From contig CABVRX010000002.1 of assembly GCA_902500825.1 (NCBI GenBank), positions 300,014-364,013 of the forward strand: a stretch of 64,000 bases of DNA, written 5' to 3'. Numbering within the stretch: position 1 is the first letter of the stretch; the number at the start of each line of letters is the position of its first letter. The translations under genes were made by a program, and so were the position numbers. Positions 46,439-56,673 of this stretch are shown piece after piece. The stretch is from an uncultured Nitrospira sp. (GTDB lineage Bacteria; Nitrospirota; Nitrospiria; Nitrospirales; Nitrospiraceae). The notes beneath the pieces were generated by a model, which saw only the letters and a program-made list of their open reading frames with translations, did not search any database and was not told where the DNA came from.

Positions 46439-47998
46439 TTAGTACCTTCTTTCGAATCCGTTGCCTTCTAGCGATACCTTCGTCTCCTGAGAGACTCGAT
46501 CAACGAGTGCTTGGATCGATCCGTTCATGATTCGCAAGAACGGTGACGGATAGAGCCCGATCCAGAGAATCATGACCGACAGTGACACGGCAATGATCTT
46601 CTCCCGCGGTTGCAGGTCGCTCATCGTCCCCTTCACGGCAGCACCTAACGGGCCGAACATTGAACGTTCGTAGTACCAAAGAAAATACGCGGCCCCAAAA
46701 ATCACGCCCAAAACGGCGACGGCACCGAACCACCATTTGGCTTTGAACGCCCCCAACAGAATGAGAAATTCGCCGACAAACCCGTTCGTGCCGGGAAGTC
46801 CAATCGACGCCAGCCCGATAATGAGGAAGAACGTCGCCAGAAGAGGCACTTGTTTCGCCATCCCGCCAAATGCCGCCAACTGAGTCGTCTGCTGCCGAGA
46901 GTAGAGAAACCCGGCGATAAAGAAGAGTCCCGCCGTACTGAAGCCCAGATTGATCATCGTGAGCAAGCTGCCTTGCAGACCCTGATAGTTCAACGCAAAC
47001 AACCCGACGACAACAAAACCAAGATGACTGACGCTGCTATAGGCCAGCAAGCGTCTAAAGTCCACTTGAACCAAGGCCATCCACGCTCCATACAGAATCG
47101 CGCAGAGCCCGAGCACAACGACTACCATGACCACCGTCTCGCTTTTGGACGCATCCGGGAGCAAGGGAATGCTGAAGCGGATAAAACCAAACGTGCCCAG
47201 TTTCAAACCCGCCAAGACCACGGCCATCCCAATCGGCCCTTCCAACAGCGCATCAGGCAGCCAGGTGTGGAAAGGAAACACCGGCGCTTTGAACGCAAAT
47301 CCTAGGAACATCAGCCAAAAGATGACGAGTTGCTGAGAGACAGGAATCGGCACCGTCAGCAGTTCGAGCAGATCAAACGAATACGTCTGATCCGTGTGAT
47401 GCAGCGAGGCCCACTCATGGTAATTGATGTTCAGCAGCGCGATGCCTACGAGCATGAAGACACTGCCCAAGAGCGTATACAGAACGAACTTCAGCGCCGC
47501 ATAGTGACGCTCCGCCCCTCCGCCCCAGAGTTTGATCAAGAAGTAGCTGGGAATCAGCATCAGCTCCCAGAACACGAAGAACAGGATCAAATCCAGCGAC
47601 ACAAAGACACCCATCGTCGTCGTCTCAAGCGCCAAGAGACACATCATGTAGAGTTTGACTTGATGTCGAATCGTATCCCATGAATAGACGACCACCAACA
47701 CCGTCAAAAAAGCCGTGAGTCCGACGAACAAGACACTGATTCCATCGACGGCCAGGTGATAACTGATACCTAATGCCGGAATCCATCGGACACGTTCTGT
47801 GAACTGCATGGCAGCCGATTCCGGTACGAAGCGCAACAGAACAAAGACGGAGAGCGCCAGCTCCACCAACGCAATCGTGAGAGCTGAGGTCCGAACCATA
47901 TCTTCTTCGTCGAACAGCCAGAGCACAGCCGCTCCGACAACCGGCAAAAATAGAATACAGGACAGAATTGGAAATCCGGCTGTGAGTTCTTCGAGCAT
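46439..47998 (-). CDS. nuoM: NADH-quinone oxidoreductase subunit M (first NuoM)
   Basis: Antiporter-like membrane subunit of complex I, 519 residues, about 14 helices. All key residues are present: Glu in LFFVFWELMLIPSYFL, Lys in GFAFKAPVFPFHTWLPDA, Lys in LAGLKLGTFGFIRF and Glu in GLPGTNGFVGEFLIL. It stands 25 bases after nuoL and 4 bases before the second nuoM. It looks like a standard NuoM, in contrast to the second copy. Confidence 0.95.
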   Translation of the reverse strand: MLEELTAGFPILSCILFLPVVGAAVLWLFDEEDMVRTSALTIALVELALSVFVLLRFVPESAAMQFTERVRWIPALGISYHLAVDGISVLFVGLTAFLTVLVVVYSWDTIRHQVKLYMMCLLALETTTMGVFVSLDLILFFVFWELMLIPSYFLIKLWGGGAERHYAALKFVLYTLLGSVFMLVGIALLNINYHEWASLHHTDQTYSFDLLELLTVPIPVSQQLVIFWLMFLGFAFKAPVFPFHTWLPDALLEGPIGMAVVLAGLKLGTFGFIRFSIPLLPDASKSETVVMVVVVLGLCAILYGAWMALVQVDFRRLLAYSSVSHLGFVVVGLFALNYQGLQGSLLTMINLGFSTAGLFFIAGFLYSRQQTTQLAAFGGMAKQVPLLATFFLIIGLASIGLPGTNGFVGEFLILLGAFKAKWWFGAVAVLGVIFGAAYFLWYYERSMFGPLGAAVKGTMSDLQPREKIIAVSLSVMILWIGLYPSPFLRIMNGSIQALVDRVSQETKVSLEGNGFERRY

Positions 47999-48023
47999 GG
48001 ATGCAGCCTAGTTGGGTTACGAC

Positions 48024-50000
48024 CTACATCGGAGCAAACAATTGAACGACAAGAACGAGAAGGAAGAGCCCTGCGACGATGATGGCGGCATAATGATGGA
48101 CCATTCCACTTTGCATCTTCCGACCCTCGCGAGCCGCGAGATGGTTTCCATAACCGATCACGTTGAGCCCCGCATAGACGATGTGCTTCTCAATCCAGGT
48201 GGAGCCGGAGGCTCCCCAATCGGTAATGCGCCCCACTCCACGTACGACACCGTCGATGACCGTTCGATCGAACCAATCAAGCATGGCGCCTAGACGTTTG
48301 AGCGGTTCGACGAACATGAGATCGTAGAATTCATCAACATAATACTTGTTCAATAAGATCCGATACGCAGCGGAAAATTTCTCTGCCCATCCATCGGCAG
48401 TCGCCGGGCTCACAACATAGAGAAAATGTGCGAGTCCCCAGCCCATCAAGGCAATGGCGATCGCGATGCCCATTAAGAGAACCACCATGCCGGCGCTGGC
48501 CTCATGCTCGCTTCCAACCCCGACGACAGGTCCCAAAAACCCATGCAGCCAGCCATGCTCCGGCGGAAACCCCAAAACCACTCCGCCGACGATCGAGAGG
48601 AAGGCAAGGACCATGAGAGGGGCGACCATGATCATTGGAGATTCGTGCACATGCTCAGCAGTATGATGATCCATCCGAGACGACCCGTAGAACGTGAGAT
48701 AAGTCAGACGGAACATATAAAAAGACGTCATCAAGGCCCCACAGGCCGCCATGCTATACAGAAGATAGTGCTGATGGGTAAAGGCGTGGGCCATAATTTC
48801 GTCCTTGCTCCAGAATCCCGCTAAGGGAGGAAGCCCGGCAATGGCAATGGTACCGATCAAAAACAGACGATGGGTCCATGGAATTCGGCTGCTCAATCCG
48901 CCCATCTTGCGGATATCCTGCTCCCCCGATAATGCGTGGATCACCGAGCCCGCCGCTAAGAACAACAGCGCCTTGAAGAAGGCATGGGTCATAACGTGAA
49001 ACACGGCGGCCGTATAGGCACCCACCCCGCAACCCAGAAACATGTATCCCAGCTGGCTCACGGTCGAATAGGCCAAGACGCGTTTGATATCGGTCTGGAC
49101 GAGTCCGATGGTTGCCGCGAACAAGGCGGTGCCACCGCCGACGAACGCCACCATCGACATCGCGAACGGCGAGAGATCGAAAATCGCGTGGTTGCGGACG
49201 ATCATGTACACACCGGCCGTCACCATTGTCGCCGCATGAATAAGCGCGCTCACCGGCGTCGGCCCTTCCATCGCATCAGGCAGCCATGTGTGGAGGGGCA
49301 GCTGCGCGGACTTCCCGATCGCACCAAGGAGCAGGCAGAGCGCGATGGCGGTGGCCATGTCCGGAGACAGTTGCCCAACCTGGGCAAAGACCTTTGTATA
49401 ATCGAGAGTCTTAAAGTTTATAAAGATAAGAAATATGGCAACGAGAAATCCCGCGTCACCGATTCGGTTGACGACGAACGCTTTAGATGCGGCTTTAGCA
49501 GCGGAGACCTTGTCGTAGTAATAGCCGATCAAAAGATATGAACAGAGCCCGACGCCTTCCCAGCCGATGAACAGGACCACATAGTTGTTCCCCATGACCA
49601 GAAGTAGCATGGAGACCATAAACAGATTCATATAAGTGAAGAAGCGCGTGAACCCCGCCTCTCCATGCATGTACCCGACTGAATAAACGTGAATGAGAAA
49701 TCCGACGCCGGTGACGACCAGCAACCATGCACAGGTCAGAGGATCCACCAGGTAGGCTAAATTGATCGCGAGATCTCCCCCGAATATCCACTGATAGGCA
49801 ATGACTTCATGGGAGGCCCCCGTGCGCATCACATCGATGAATACGATGACTGTACAGAGAAAGGATAAACCGACCGACCCCCAAGCCAATCGATGGGCCA
49901 TGTCATGAGAGTACCGGTGTCCCAGCACTCCGTTCACAAGGACCGCGAGCAGCGGGAACACAGGGATTAATTTGATGAGGAGATCAGTCAAGTCAGACAC
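48024..50000 (-). CDS. nuoL: NADH-quinone oxidoreductase subunit L
   Basis: Distal antiporter-like subunit of complex I. The 658-residue protein has the core helices with GWEGVGLCSYLLIGYYY, the pumping lysine in GAIGKSAQLPLHTWLPDAMEGPTP and THAFFKALLFLAAGSVIH. A long amphipathic lateral-helix region begins near YRILLNKYYVDEFYD and ends with a final membrane helix (HHYAAIIVAGLFLLVLVV). In a 2M complex this arm must span one more subunit than usual; sequence length alone cannot settle how. Gap to nuoK is 136 bases. Confidence 0.96.
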   Translation of the reverse strand: MSDLTDLLIKLIPVFPLLAVLVNGVLGHRYSHDMAHRLAWGSVGLSFLCTVIVFIDVMRTGASHEVIAYQWIFGGDLAINLAYLVDPLTCAWLLVVTGVGFLIHVYSVGYMHGEAGFTRFFTYMNLFMVSMLLLVMGNNYVVLFIGWEGVGLCSYLLIGYYYDKVSAAKAASKAFVVNRIGDAGFLVAIFLIFINFKTLDYTKVFAQVGQLSPDMATAIALCLLLGAIGKSAQLPLHTWLPDAMEGPTPVSALIHAATMVTAGVYMIVRNHAIFDLSPFAMSMVAFVGGGTALFAATIGLVQTDIKRVLAYSTVSQLGYMFLGCGVGAYTAAVFHVMTHAFFKALLFLAAGSVIHALSGEQDIRKMGGLSSRIPWTHRLFLIGTIAIAGLPPLAGFWSKDEIMAHAFTHQHYLLYSMAACGALMTSFYMFRLTYLTFYGSSRMDHHTAEHVHESPMIMVAPLMVLAFLSIVGGVVLGFPPEHGWLHGFLGPVVGVGSEHEASAGMVVLLMGIAIAIALMGWGLAHFLYVVSPATADGWAEKFSAAYRILLNKYYVDEFYDLMFVEPLKRLGAMLDWFDRTVIDGVVRGVGRITDWGASGSTWIEKHIVYAGLNVIGYGNHLAAREGRKMQSGMVHHYAAIIVAGLFLLVLVVQLFAPM

Positions 50001-50136
50001 AGTATTGCGCCATTTCGAGGATGTTCAGCTAACCAACCATGCGGCACGGAGCCGGAACCTAACGCGTACTCTTAGGGGGTACGTTGAGGAGTACGAGCCA
50101 CCGACTGCACCGTTGGATGTGACTGTGCACATCCTG

Positions 50137-50439
50137 CTACCACTTTAATAAGTTCATTTCATCCACGTTCGTGGAAATCTTGCCTCTGAACACGACAATG
50201 ATGATGGCCAAACCGACGGCCGCTTCACCCGCCGCAATGGCGATAATGAACAGGGCCACAAGTTGCCCCGCCATAGATTCCAAATAGTGTGAAAAGGCCA
50301 CCAGATTGATGTTGGCCGCATTCATCATGATTTCAACAGACATCAGCACAATGATGAAGTTCCGCCTGACAAGCACACCCAAGAGCCCTGTCATAAAAAG
50401 GACGGCGCTGACGGCGGTATAGGCGGACAGGGGAATCAT
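50137..50439 (-). CDS. nuoK: NADH-quinone oxidoreductase subunit K
   Basis: Small membrane subunit of the complex I proton path. The 100-residue protein has three helices, with conserved Glu residues in the VLMSVEIMMNAANINLVAF motif (helix 2) and AAGEAAVGLAIIIVVFR (helix 3). It overlaps nuoJ by 4 bases (ATGA). Confidence 0.96.
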   Translation of the reverse strand: MIPLSAYTAVSAVLFMTGLLGVLVRRNFIIVLMSVEIMMNAANINLVAFSHYLESMAGQLVALFIIAIAAGEAAVGLAIIIVVFRGKISTNVDEMNLLKW

Positions 50440-50963
50440 AACCGCTCTCTCTCCGTATCCAGCGGTTTAGGAGCCTTGGCCAGGACGATCGCGCCGATGA
50501 TGGCCCCAAGCAGAAAGATACCGACGATTTCAAATTGCAAAAGGTGGTCGCTGAACATCTTAATTCCCACGGCGTATGTATCTCCGTCTTGCAGCACGGC
50601 AGCGGCAGGAGTATCACCTTTCGCCCCACTAAACGGAGACTGCAGGAAAAGGTACAGAACGTAGCCAGTTCCCAAGACGGTAGGCCCTAGAATATACAGA
50701 GCCGAGGGATGAAAATAACGCTCATCCGTTTTGAGGTTCATCAACATCAACACAAAAAGATACAGCACCAGAATGGCTCCAACGTAGACGATGACCTGCA
50801 CGGCCCAAAGGAACTCCGCGTTCAGGAGGATGAACAGGCCGGAGACGTGCATGAGCAACACGAGCAGAGAGAGCGCGCAGTGAACAGGGTGTCGCAAGGT
50901 CACCGTTAACACACCGGCGGCAATACTGACCAATGAAAAATACGTGAAAAAAATTCCGACCAT
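50436..50963 (-). CDS. nuoJ: NADH-quinone oxidoreductase subunit J
   Basis: Membrane subunit of complex I with five predicted helices over 175 residues. The third helix carries the conserved tyrosine/glycine pattern AVQVIVYVGAILVLYLFVLML, which forms a pi-bulge in solved structures. HPVHCALSLLVLLMHVSGLFILL precedes it. Gap to nuoI is 9 bases; overlaps nuoK by 4. Confidence 0.95.
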   Translation of the reverse strand: MVGIFFTYFSLVSIAAGVLTVTLRHPVHCALSLLVLLMHVSGLFILLNAEFLWAVQVIVYVGAILVLYLFVLMLMNLKTDERYFHPSALYILGPTVLGTGYVLYLFLQSPFSGAKGDTPAAAVLQDGDTYAVGIKMFSDHLLQFEIVGIFLLGAIIGAIVLAKAPKPLDTERERL

Positions 50964-50972
50964 GTGCGCGGC

Positions 50973-51560
50973 TCAGCTCAGATGTTTGGGAGGCGGTTGG
51001 GTCGACTTCTGTACCGACTGTGGGAAATAGTAGCGGTACTCCCGGCTCTGTTCGACATTTTTTTCCTGGTTGTGTGCGTACAAATATTTCTTCCCATCAT
51101 CGAGATGCCGTTCGCCGATGTCGTACAGTCGCTTCTTGTCGAACAGCAGACTGCGCTTGTCGTGGGTTGAATATTCGTACATCTTGGTCATCGCAAGCGC
51201 GTTCACCGGGCAGGCTTCGACGCAATAGCCGCAGAACACGCATTTTGTAATATCGATATAGAATTCACTGGCGTAACGCTGGAGCGGTCGGGCCGTGTCC
51301 TCGGCGCTGATCACTTTGATGCAATGCGAAGGGCAGGCTGCTTCGCAGAGATCGCAGCCGACGCACCGTTCTTGCCCATCATCATACCGAAGCAAGCCAA
51401 GCGCGCCACGATGCGCATCCGGGATCGCTCGTTGTTCCCGCGGATACTGAAATGTCATCGGTCGATGAAGCATGTGCCGAAACGTGACCTTCATCGCGTC
51501 CCAAATCTCATAGAATAACGCGGCGTGCAGGATTTTTTTGGTCAGCGCGGCGACACTCAT
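50973..51560 (-). CDS. nuoI: NADH-quinone oxidoreductase subunit I
   Basis: Peripheral-arm subunit with two [4Fe-4S] clusters (N6a and N6b). The 195-residue protein has an N-terminal amphipathic helix and two cysteine motifs, CVGCDLCEAACPSHCI and CVFCGYCVEACPVNAL. The C-terminal 40 residues are charged and variable. In most bacteria nuoH comes before nuoI; here nuoG is directly upstream with a 33-base gap and there is no nuoH. Confidence 0.96.
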   Translation of the reverse strand: MSVAALTKKILHAALFYEIWDAMKVTFRHMLHRPMTFQYPREQRAIPDAHRGALGLLRYDDGQERCVGCDLCEAACPSHCIKVISAEDTARPLQRYASEFYIDITKCVFCGYCVEACPVNALAMTKMYEYSTHDKRSLLFDKKRLYDIGERHLDDGKKYLYAHNQEKNVEQSREYRYYFPQSVQKSTQPPPKHLS

Positions 51561-51593
51561 CGGAGGCTCCTCATCACGGACGTAGATATCCGC

Positions 51594-54287
51594 TTACGCC
51601 TGTTCAACACTTACCCAAATCTGTTTGAACGATGGGACACCGGTTGTGGCATCGACCGACACCGGCATCAAGTCCTTCACTGGTGGTTCATTAAAATGCT
51701 CAGGGAAAAAACAGGTGCCTGGCGCAATAGACTGATCCGACTGCACACCGATCTGAAGAGAACCACGATCAGAGGTCAACCGCACCTTCGTACCGTCTTG
51801 CAATCCAAGACCCTCCATGTCCCGTATATTCATCCGCAACTTGCCTGTATTCGGAGCGATCTTGATAAGCCCGGGCGCTTGTGTCGACAATTTCCCTGAA
51901 TGCACTAATAATTGCCCCATCAACAGACAAAAGGGACGCGCGTGTTCTCCCGATAGCGGAGCCTGTTGATAACGAGCCTTGACCTCCGCCGCGTAGCCGT
52001 TAGACAAATACGGATCAGGGGAGGGCACGACTTTACGAGGTTGCCCAAGATTATAGTATCCGGGCAACAGCTTCATGATCTCGGCTTGAATATCATTGGC
52101 CGATTGGTATTCCCATCGGCACCCCATGGCATTCGCAAGGGCTGTCATGATGTGCCAATCCGGCAGGCTCTCCCCAAGCGGATCCATCGCCTGACGAACG
52201 CGAAGCACACGACCTTCGAGGTTCGTAAATGTGCCGTCCTTCTCCGCATAGGTGCAAGCGGGGAGCACAAAATGAGCCAATTTCCCGGTATCAGTCAAAA
52301 ACGGATCTTGCACGATCAAAAGTTCGAGTCGTTCGAGAGCGGTACGCACCTCCATCGAAGCCGGCAAGGTCGCGAGCGGATTTTCGCCAAGAATGTACAG
52401 GGCTTTAATCTGCCCACTCTTGCACCGCTTCAAGATTTCGATGAGATGGGCCCCCGAACCGACAGGAGGTAGCGACGCTTCCCATGCTTTCGCGAAACGG
52501 TCCCGAACTGCTGGGTCATCAAACCGAGCCTGACCCGGCAAAAACTCAGGTGCCGCGCCCATATCAACGGCCCCTTGTTCATTCGGCTCTTCCGTCACTG
52601 TGTTCACACCACAACCTGCTCGTCCAAGTTTGCCGGTAATCCAAGCGAGATCCATTAGTTTTAGGATGTTCTGATAGCCGTTGGTTCGCCGGACAATGCC
52701 TTCCGCGCACAAGATGATCGATCTCGACGATTCGGCAAAAATAGCCGCAATTTCTTGGAAGGCTTCCACGGGAAAGCCGGTCTGAGCCGAAAGCCGCTCC
52801 AACGAAACAGTCGTCATCGCGCCTTTGAGGGCTTCAAATGCTTGGGGGTGTTTCCCAACAGTCTCTTCATCCACCAAATCCTGATCGATGGTTGCCTTGA
52901 CCAACCCATCGATCACTGTTCCCTCCGTCCCAGGCTTGATCAAAAATGGGTGCGACGCCAGCTTTGAAATATTCGTGATGGCACTGTCGAGCGTCACCAC
53001 CTGAGCCTTGTAAACCCGCATGGCTTCTTTGATTCGCACGGCAGTCAACGGGTTTGTCTCGGTAATATTGGAGCCGATCAAAATGATGGCTTTCGCCTTT
53101 GTCAAATCTTCCCAATCATTCGGAGTTCGCCCAAGTCCGACGGCATGTTTGGACGCGAGCACAAAGTTCATATGGCCGTAACGAGCGCTACTATCGACTT
53201 GGTTGGTTCCAAAACCAGTGCGCATGAGTTTCTGGAACAAATACAGCTCTTCATTCGTACAGCGTGCCGTTACGAGGCCGCCGATGGCATCGGCACCGTA
53301 TGTGCTTTTGATTTCGGTCAACCGGTCTACAAGCAGATGCATAGTTTCCAGCCAAGGCTTCTGCACCAACTGCCCTCCCTCACGGACGAAGGGCTGTGTA
53401 AGCCGGCTCTTACTGTCCATATATTCAAACCCAAAACGTCCACGTACGCAGAGTCCGCCGTGCCCCTTGGCAGTTTCCGATCGATCTCCCCACTTGTTCT
53501 TCCAAGATAACGGAGAAGTGACTCGGACTACCTCTTCATCTTTCGTTTCCAGGTGGAGCTGGCAACCGTCTCCGCAGTAGTTGCAGGTCGTCGTCGTTTT
53601 CTTCATTTGCCACGGTTTATACAGATACTTGGAAAACTTGTTCGTGATGGCTCCAACCGGACAGACCGCCAAACAATCTCCGCAGAATTCACAATTGAGG
53701 GCGAGGTCGCCCTTGGCCACGACCTGATTGAATCCACCTTTCTTCATGAACTGCAAGGCATCGATCATCAACACATCCTTGCAAACATTGATGCATTCCG
53801 CACAGGCGATACAGCGGTTCATGTTGAAATCGAGCACGGGACTGCGCGTATCTTCCGGAATGAATTTCTGTTTGGCATTAGCCAGATTGGTCACGCCATG
53901 CTGAAACGCCATATCTTGTAGTTCACAATGTCCGTCTGCGTCACACACAGGGCAGTCGAGCGGATGCACCGACAGGTGTTTTTCGACGGCTTTCTTCCGC
54001 GCGAGAAAGAGATCCTCTCCTTCTGTACGAATGACCATTCCCGCCGCCGCCTTGGCGGTACACGATCGAACGGGAGCTTTCTTCCCTTCTTGCATCACGA
54101 GGCACATGCCACAAGAACCGAAGGGGTCAAATGTGTAGTGATAGCACATGGCGGGGATGATCTTGCCTGTCATGGCGATGACGTCGTACAACGACACGCC
54201 GTCCCTTGCCGTGACAGATTTTCCGTCGATGCTCAATTCAATCGCTGCCGCTTCGACGTCTGGATTAGTAGCTGGCTTCAAACCCAT
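51594..54287 (-). CDS. nuoG: NADH-quinone oxidoreductase subunit G
   Basis: Large iron-sulfur subunit of the complex I peripheral arm, 897 residues. The N-terminal half has a [2Fe-2S] ferredoxin domain (FGSCGMCLV), the His-Cys3 cluster segment (HPLDCPVCDADGHCELQD) and two [4Fe-4S] motifs (NRCIACAECINVC and CEFCGDCLAVCPVGA). A molybdopterin-oxidoreductase-like domain follows, opening with CNYCGDGCQLHL (a cluster N7 type site). The genes for the NADH-binding NuoF and its partner NuoE are absent around it, so the electron partner at this end is probably not NADH through the usual module. Confidence 0.95.
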   Translation of the reverse strand: MGLKPATNPDVEAAAIELSIDGKSVTARDGVSLYDVIAMTGKIIPAMCYHYTFDPFGSCGMCLVMQEGKKAPVRSCTAKAAAGMVIRTEGEDLFLARKKAVEKHLSVHPLDCPVCDADGHCELQDMAFQHGVTNLANAKQKFIPEDTRSPVLDFNMNRCIACAECINVCKDVLMIDALQFMKKGGFNQVVAKGDLALNCEFCGDCLAVCPVGAITNKFSKYLYKPWQMKKTTTTCNYCGDGCQLHLETKDEEVVRVTSPLSWKNKWGDRSETAKGHGGLCVRGRFGFEYMDSKSRLTQPFVREGGQLVQKPWLETMHLLVDRLTEIKSTYGADAIGGLVTARCTNEELYLFQKLMRTGFGTNQVDSSARYGHMNFVLASKHAVGLGRTPNDWEDLTKAKAIILIGSNITETNPLTAVRIKEAMRVYKAQVVTLDSAITNISKLASHPFLIKPGTEGTVIDGLVKATIDQDLVDEETVGKHPQAFEALKGAMTTVSLERLSAQTGFPVEAFQEIAAIFAESSRSIILCAEGIVRRTNGYQNILKLMDLAWITGKLGRAGCGVNTVTEEPNEQGAVDMGAAPEFLPGQARFDDPAVRDRFAKAWEASLPPVGSGAHLIEILKRCKSGQIKALYILGENPLATLPASMEVRTALERLELLIVQDPFLTDTGKLAHFVLPACTYAEKDGTFTNLEGRVLRVRQAMDPLGESLPDWHIMTALANAMGCRWEYQSANDIQAEIMKLLPGYYNLGQPRKVVPSPDPYLSNGYAAEVKARYQQAPLSGEHARPFCLLMGQLLVHSGKLSTQAPGLIKIAPNTGKLRMNIRDMEGLGLQDGTKVRLTSDRGSLQIGVQSDQSIAPGTCFFPEHFNEPPVKDLMPVSVDATTGVPSFKQIWVSVEQA

Positions 54288-54372
54288 AGTTCTTCTCCGT
54301 GAAAGGACAACCGTGACCCGTAAAACAAACCCTGATTTTACCTTTCACTATTCGCATCTCGCGTTTCACATT

Positions 54373-55617
54373 CTATCTGTCGCATTCGCCCATTACGACA
54401 TCGTATGTCCCGAAGATGGTACAGGCATCCGAGATCATATACCCTCTGGCCATATGATCGAACGCGCCCATGTGCACGAACGAAGGCGCGCGAATCTTCA
54501 GTCGATAGGGCTTCCCTCCCCCTGTACTGACGATGTAAAAGCCCAGTTCCCCTTTGTGCGCTTCAGTGCCGCAGTAGATTTCTCCAGGCGGAGCATCGAA
54601 CCCTTGCGAGAAAAGCTTGAACTGTTGGATCATCGCCTCTAGGTTTGTAAAAACCCGTTCTTTCGGCGGGAGCGTCACGCTGGGAACGTCAGCCATGATG
54701 GGTCCATCCTGCATCTGCTCCAGACATTGCCGAATGATCTTGACGCTTTCGTAGAGCTCCATCACCCGAATCCAGTAGCGATCGTACGTATCCCCGTTTT
54801 TTCCGACCGGCACGCTGAACTCGCACTTTGGATAGGCGCTATAGGGCTCGTACTTGCGAAGATCATAGTCCACGCCGGACCCGCGAAGAACCGGTCCGCT
54901 TAGTCCAAAATTGACTGCATCTTCGGCGGAGATCACAGCGACTCCCTTGGTGCGCCCAAGCCAAATACGGTTTCTCTCAAGAAACACCTGATATTCATCG
55001 ATCTTCGGGGGGAAGTAATCCAGGAACTGTTTGAGTTTGCCGATCAGCGAGGGAGTCAGGTCCCGTTCAACCCCACCGATTCGGTACCAGCTCGTCGTGA
55101 GACGAGCTCCACATAGCTCGTCGAACCAATCGAGTAGGATTTCCCGATCCCGAAAACAATAAAAAAAGACGGTCATGGCCCCTATGTCGAGCGCCTGGGC
55201 GCTCAACCAAAATTGGTGCCCAATGATGCGTTGAACTTCCGCAACGATTGTCCGGAGGTACTCCGCCCGCTCCGGAACTTGTAAATTCAACAACTTTTCA
55301 ACAGCACGGCAATAAGCGAAGTTGTTGTACATCGCGCAGACATAGTCGAGCCGATCCGTATGAGGAATGAACTGATGATATGTGCCGTCCTCAGCGAGCT
55401 TTTCGACTCCCCGGTGGAGGTATCCCATCACCGGCGTAGATTTCACCAACCGCTCCCCTTCCAGCTCTAGGATCACTTTAAGCACCCCATGCGTACTGGG
55501 ATGTTGTGGTCCCATGTTGAGCAGAAGCTCCTCGGTTCGCAAGGTCGGAAGCGTCTCGCTTTCCGGATGCTCCGGGTTGATCTTATAGATAGTGGTTCTT
55601 TGATCTTCAAATGCCAT
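54373..55617 (-). CDS. nuoD: NADH-quinone oxidoreductase subunit D
   Basis: 49-kDa-type subunit forming the quinone site together with NuoB and NuoH. The 414-residue protein has the N-terminal motif MGPQHPSTHGVLKVIL with the quinone-proximal histidine, DYVCAMYNNFAYCRAVE with the conserved tyrosine, and the C-terminal motif RAPSFVHMGAFDHMARG. Starts 14 bases after nuoC. GAGCGATAG-type cysteine ligands of hydrogenases are absent, as in all NuoD. Confidence 0.96.
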   Translation of the reverse strand: MAFEDQRTTIYKINPEHPESETLPTLRTEELLLNMGPQHPSTHGVLKVILELEGERLVKSTPVMGYLHRGVEKLAEDGTYHQFIPHTDRLDYVCAMYNNFAYCRAVEKLLNLQVPERAEYLRTIVAEVQRIIGHQFWLSAQALDIGAMTVFFYCFRDREILLDWFDELCGARLTTSWYRIGGVERDLTPSLIGKLKQFLDYFPPKIDEYQVFLERNRIWLGRTKGVAVISAEDAVNFGLSGPVLRGSGVDYDLRKYEPYSAYPKCEFSVPVGKNGDTYDRYWIRVMELYESVKIIRQCLEQMQDGPIMADVPSVTLPPKERVFTNLEAMIQQFKLFSQGFDAPPGEIYCGTEAHKGELGFYIVSTGGGKPYRLKIRAPSFVHMGAFDHMARGYMISDACTIFGTYDVVMGECDR

Positions 55618-55631
55618 GCTGATGGAACATC

Positions 55632-56129
55632 CTATCGTGGAACTTCATCTAGAAAATCAAACGTGTCTCGCCAACCTTTACCGCGAAGTGGAAAATCCTT
55701 ACGCAAAGGATAGCCTTCGGTATAGTCATCCGGCATTAAAATCCGCCGAAGATCGGGGTGATTTCGAAACCGGATACCCATCATGTCGAAGACTTCACGT
55801 TCCATGAAATCGGCGCCTTTCCAAAGATCCGTCAAGGAATCAACGATGCAATCCGATTCTGGCACCCGTGTCTTGAGCCGAATGCGATGCCGTTTCCGAA
55901 TCGAGTAGAACTCCCACACCACTTCGAATCGCTCTTCATCGTCGGGCCAATCCACGGAACTCACATGGACGATATAATCGAAATCCATCCCCGGATCATT
56001 GCGCAGAAACTGAGCAACTTCATGGAGTTTGTCCCGCGAGACGGTCACCGCCATATCGCCTCGCCACTCAGCCAAGCCGATGACTCCGACCGAGAACGTC
56101 TGCTGAATTCGCTGGAGCAGTGGATGCAT
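55632..56129 (-). CDS. nuoC: NADH-quinone oxidoreductase subunit C
   Basis: 30-kDa-type peripheral subunit, 165 residues, separate from NuoD as in most bacteria. The signature WKGADFMEREVFDMMGIRF and the downstream HPDLRRILMPDDYTEGYPLRKD are exact family motifs. Gap to nuoB is 9 bases. Confidence 0.95.
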   Translation of the reverse strand: MHPLLQRIQQTFSVGVIGLAEWRGDMAVTVSRDKLHEVAQFLRNDPGMDFDYIVHVSSVDWPDDEERFEVVWEFYSIRKRHRIRLKTRVPESDCIVDSLTDLWKGADFMEREVFDMMGIRFRNHPDLRRILMPDDYTEGYPLRKDFPLRGKGWRDTFDFLDEVPR

Positions 56130-56138
56130 AACGACGTG

Positions 56139-56666
56139 TCAGACCTTCAGGCTAGCCTTCACCTGCTCCGGTTGAGTCACAAACACACGTTTTTGCATAA
56201 TGCGCTCTTGCAGTTTTAGGATACCGTCCAAGAGCGCCTCCGGAGTCGGAGGACAGCCGGGCACATAAATGTCAACGGGAATAAATCGGTCGACTCCCTG
56301 TACGACACTATAACTGTCATAGATGTTCCCAGAGGTGGCACAAGAACCCATTGAAATCACGTATTTGGGTTCCGGCATTTGGTCGTAAATCTTCCGAATC
56401 ACCGGTGCCATTCTTCGGCACACGGTTCCAGCGACGATCATCAAATCCGACTGCCGGGGCGAACCGCGAAATACTCCTGCTCCGAACCGATCCATGTCGT
56501 ACCGAGAAGACACGGCGGCCATCATCTCAATGGCGCAGCAGGCGAGCCCGAAGGTCATCGGCCAGAGAGAACCCTTCCTTGCCCAGTTCACAGCTTTTTC
56601 TAGAGACCCCGTGATGACGTCAGGAACTCCGTCTTTCTCGTGCCGTCCCAGCTGGATCAGTCCCAT
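56139..56666 (-). CDS. nuoB: NADH-quinone oxidoreductase subunit B
   Basis: Carries cluster N2, the last iron-sulfur cluster before quinone. The 175-residue protein has the paired cysteines in [13 protein letters not shown], then a single Cys in VAGTVCRR and another in [11 protein letters not shown], with the closing [15 protein letters not shown]. The frame extends to 56714 inside nuoA; ATG 56666 lies 7 bases after the nuoA stop with GAGG before it. Confidence 0.96.
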   Translation of the reverse strand: MGLIQLGRHEKDGVPDVITGSLEKAVNWARKGSLWPMTFGLACCAIEMMAAVSSRYDMDRFGAGVFRGSPRQSDLMIVAGTVCRRMAPVIRKIYDQMPEPKYVISMGSCATSGNIYDSYSVVQGVDRFIPVDIYVPGCPPTPEALLDGILKLQERIMQKRVFVTQPEQVKASLKV

Positions 56667-56673
56667 ACAATCC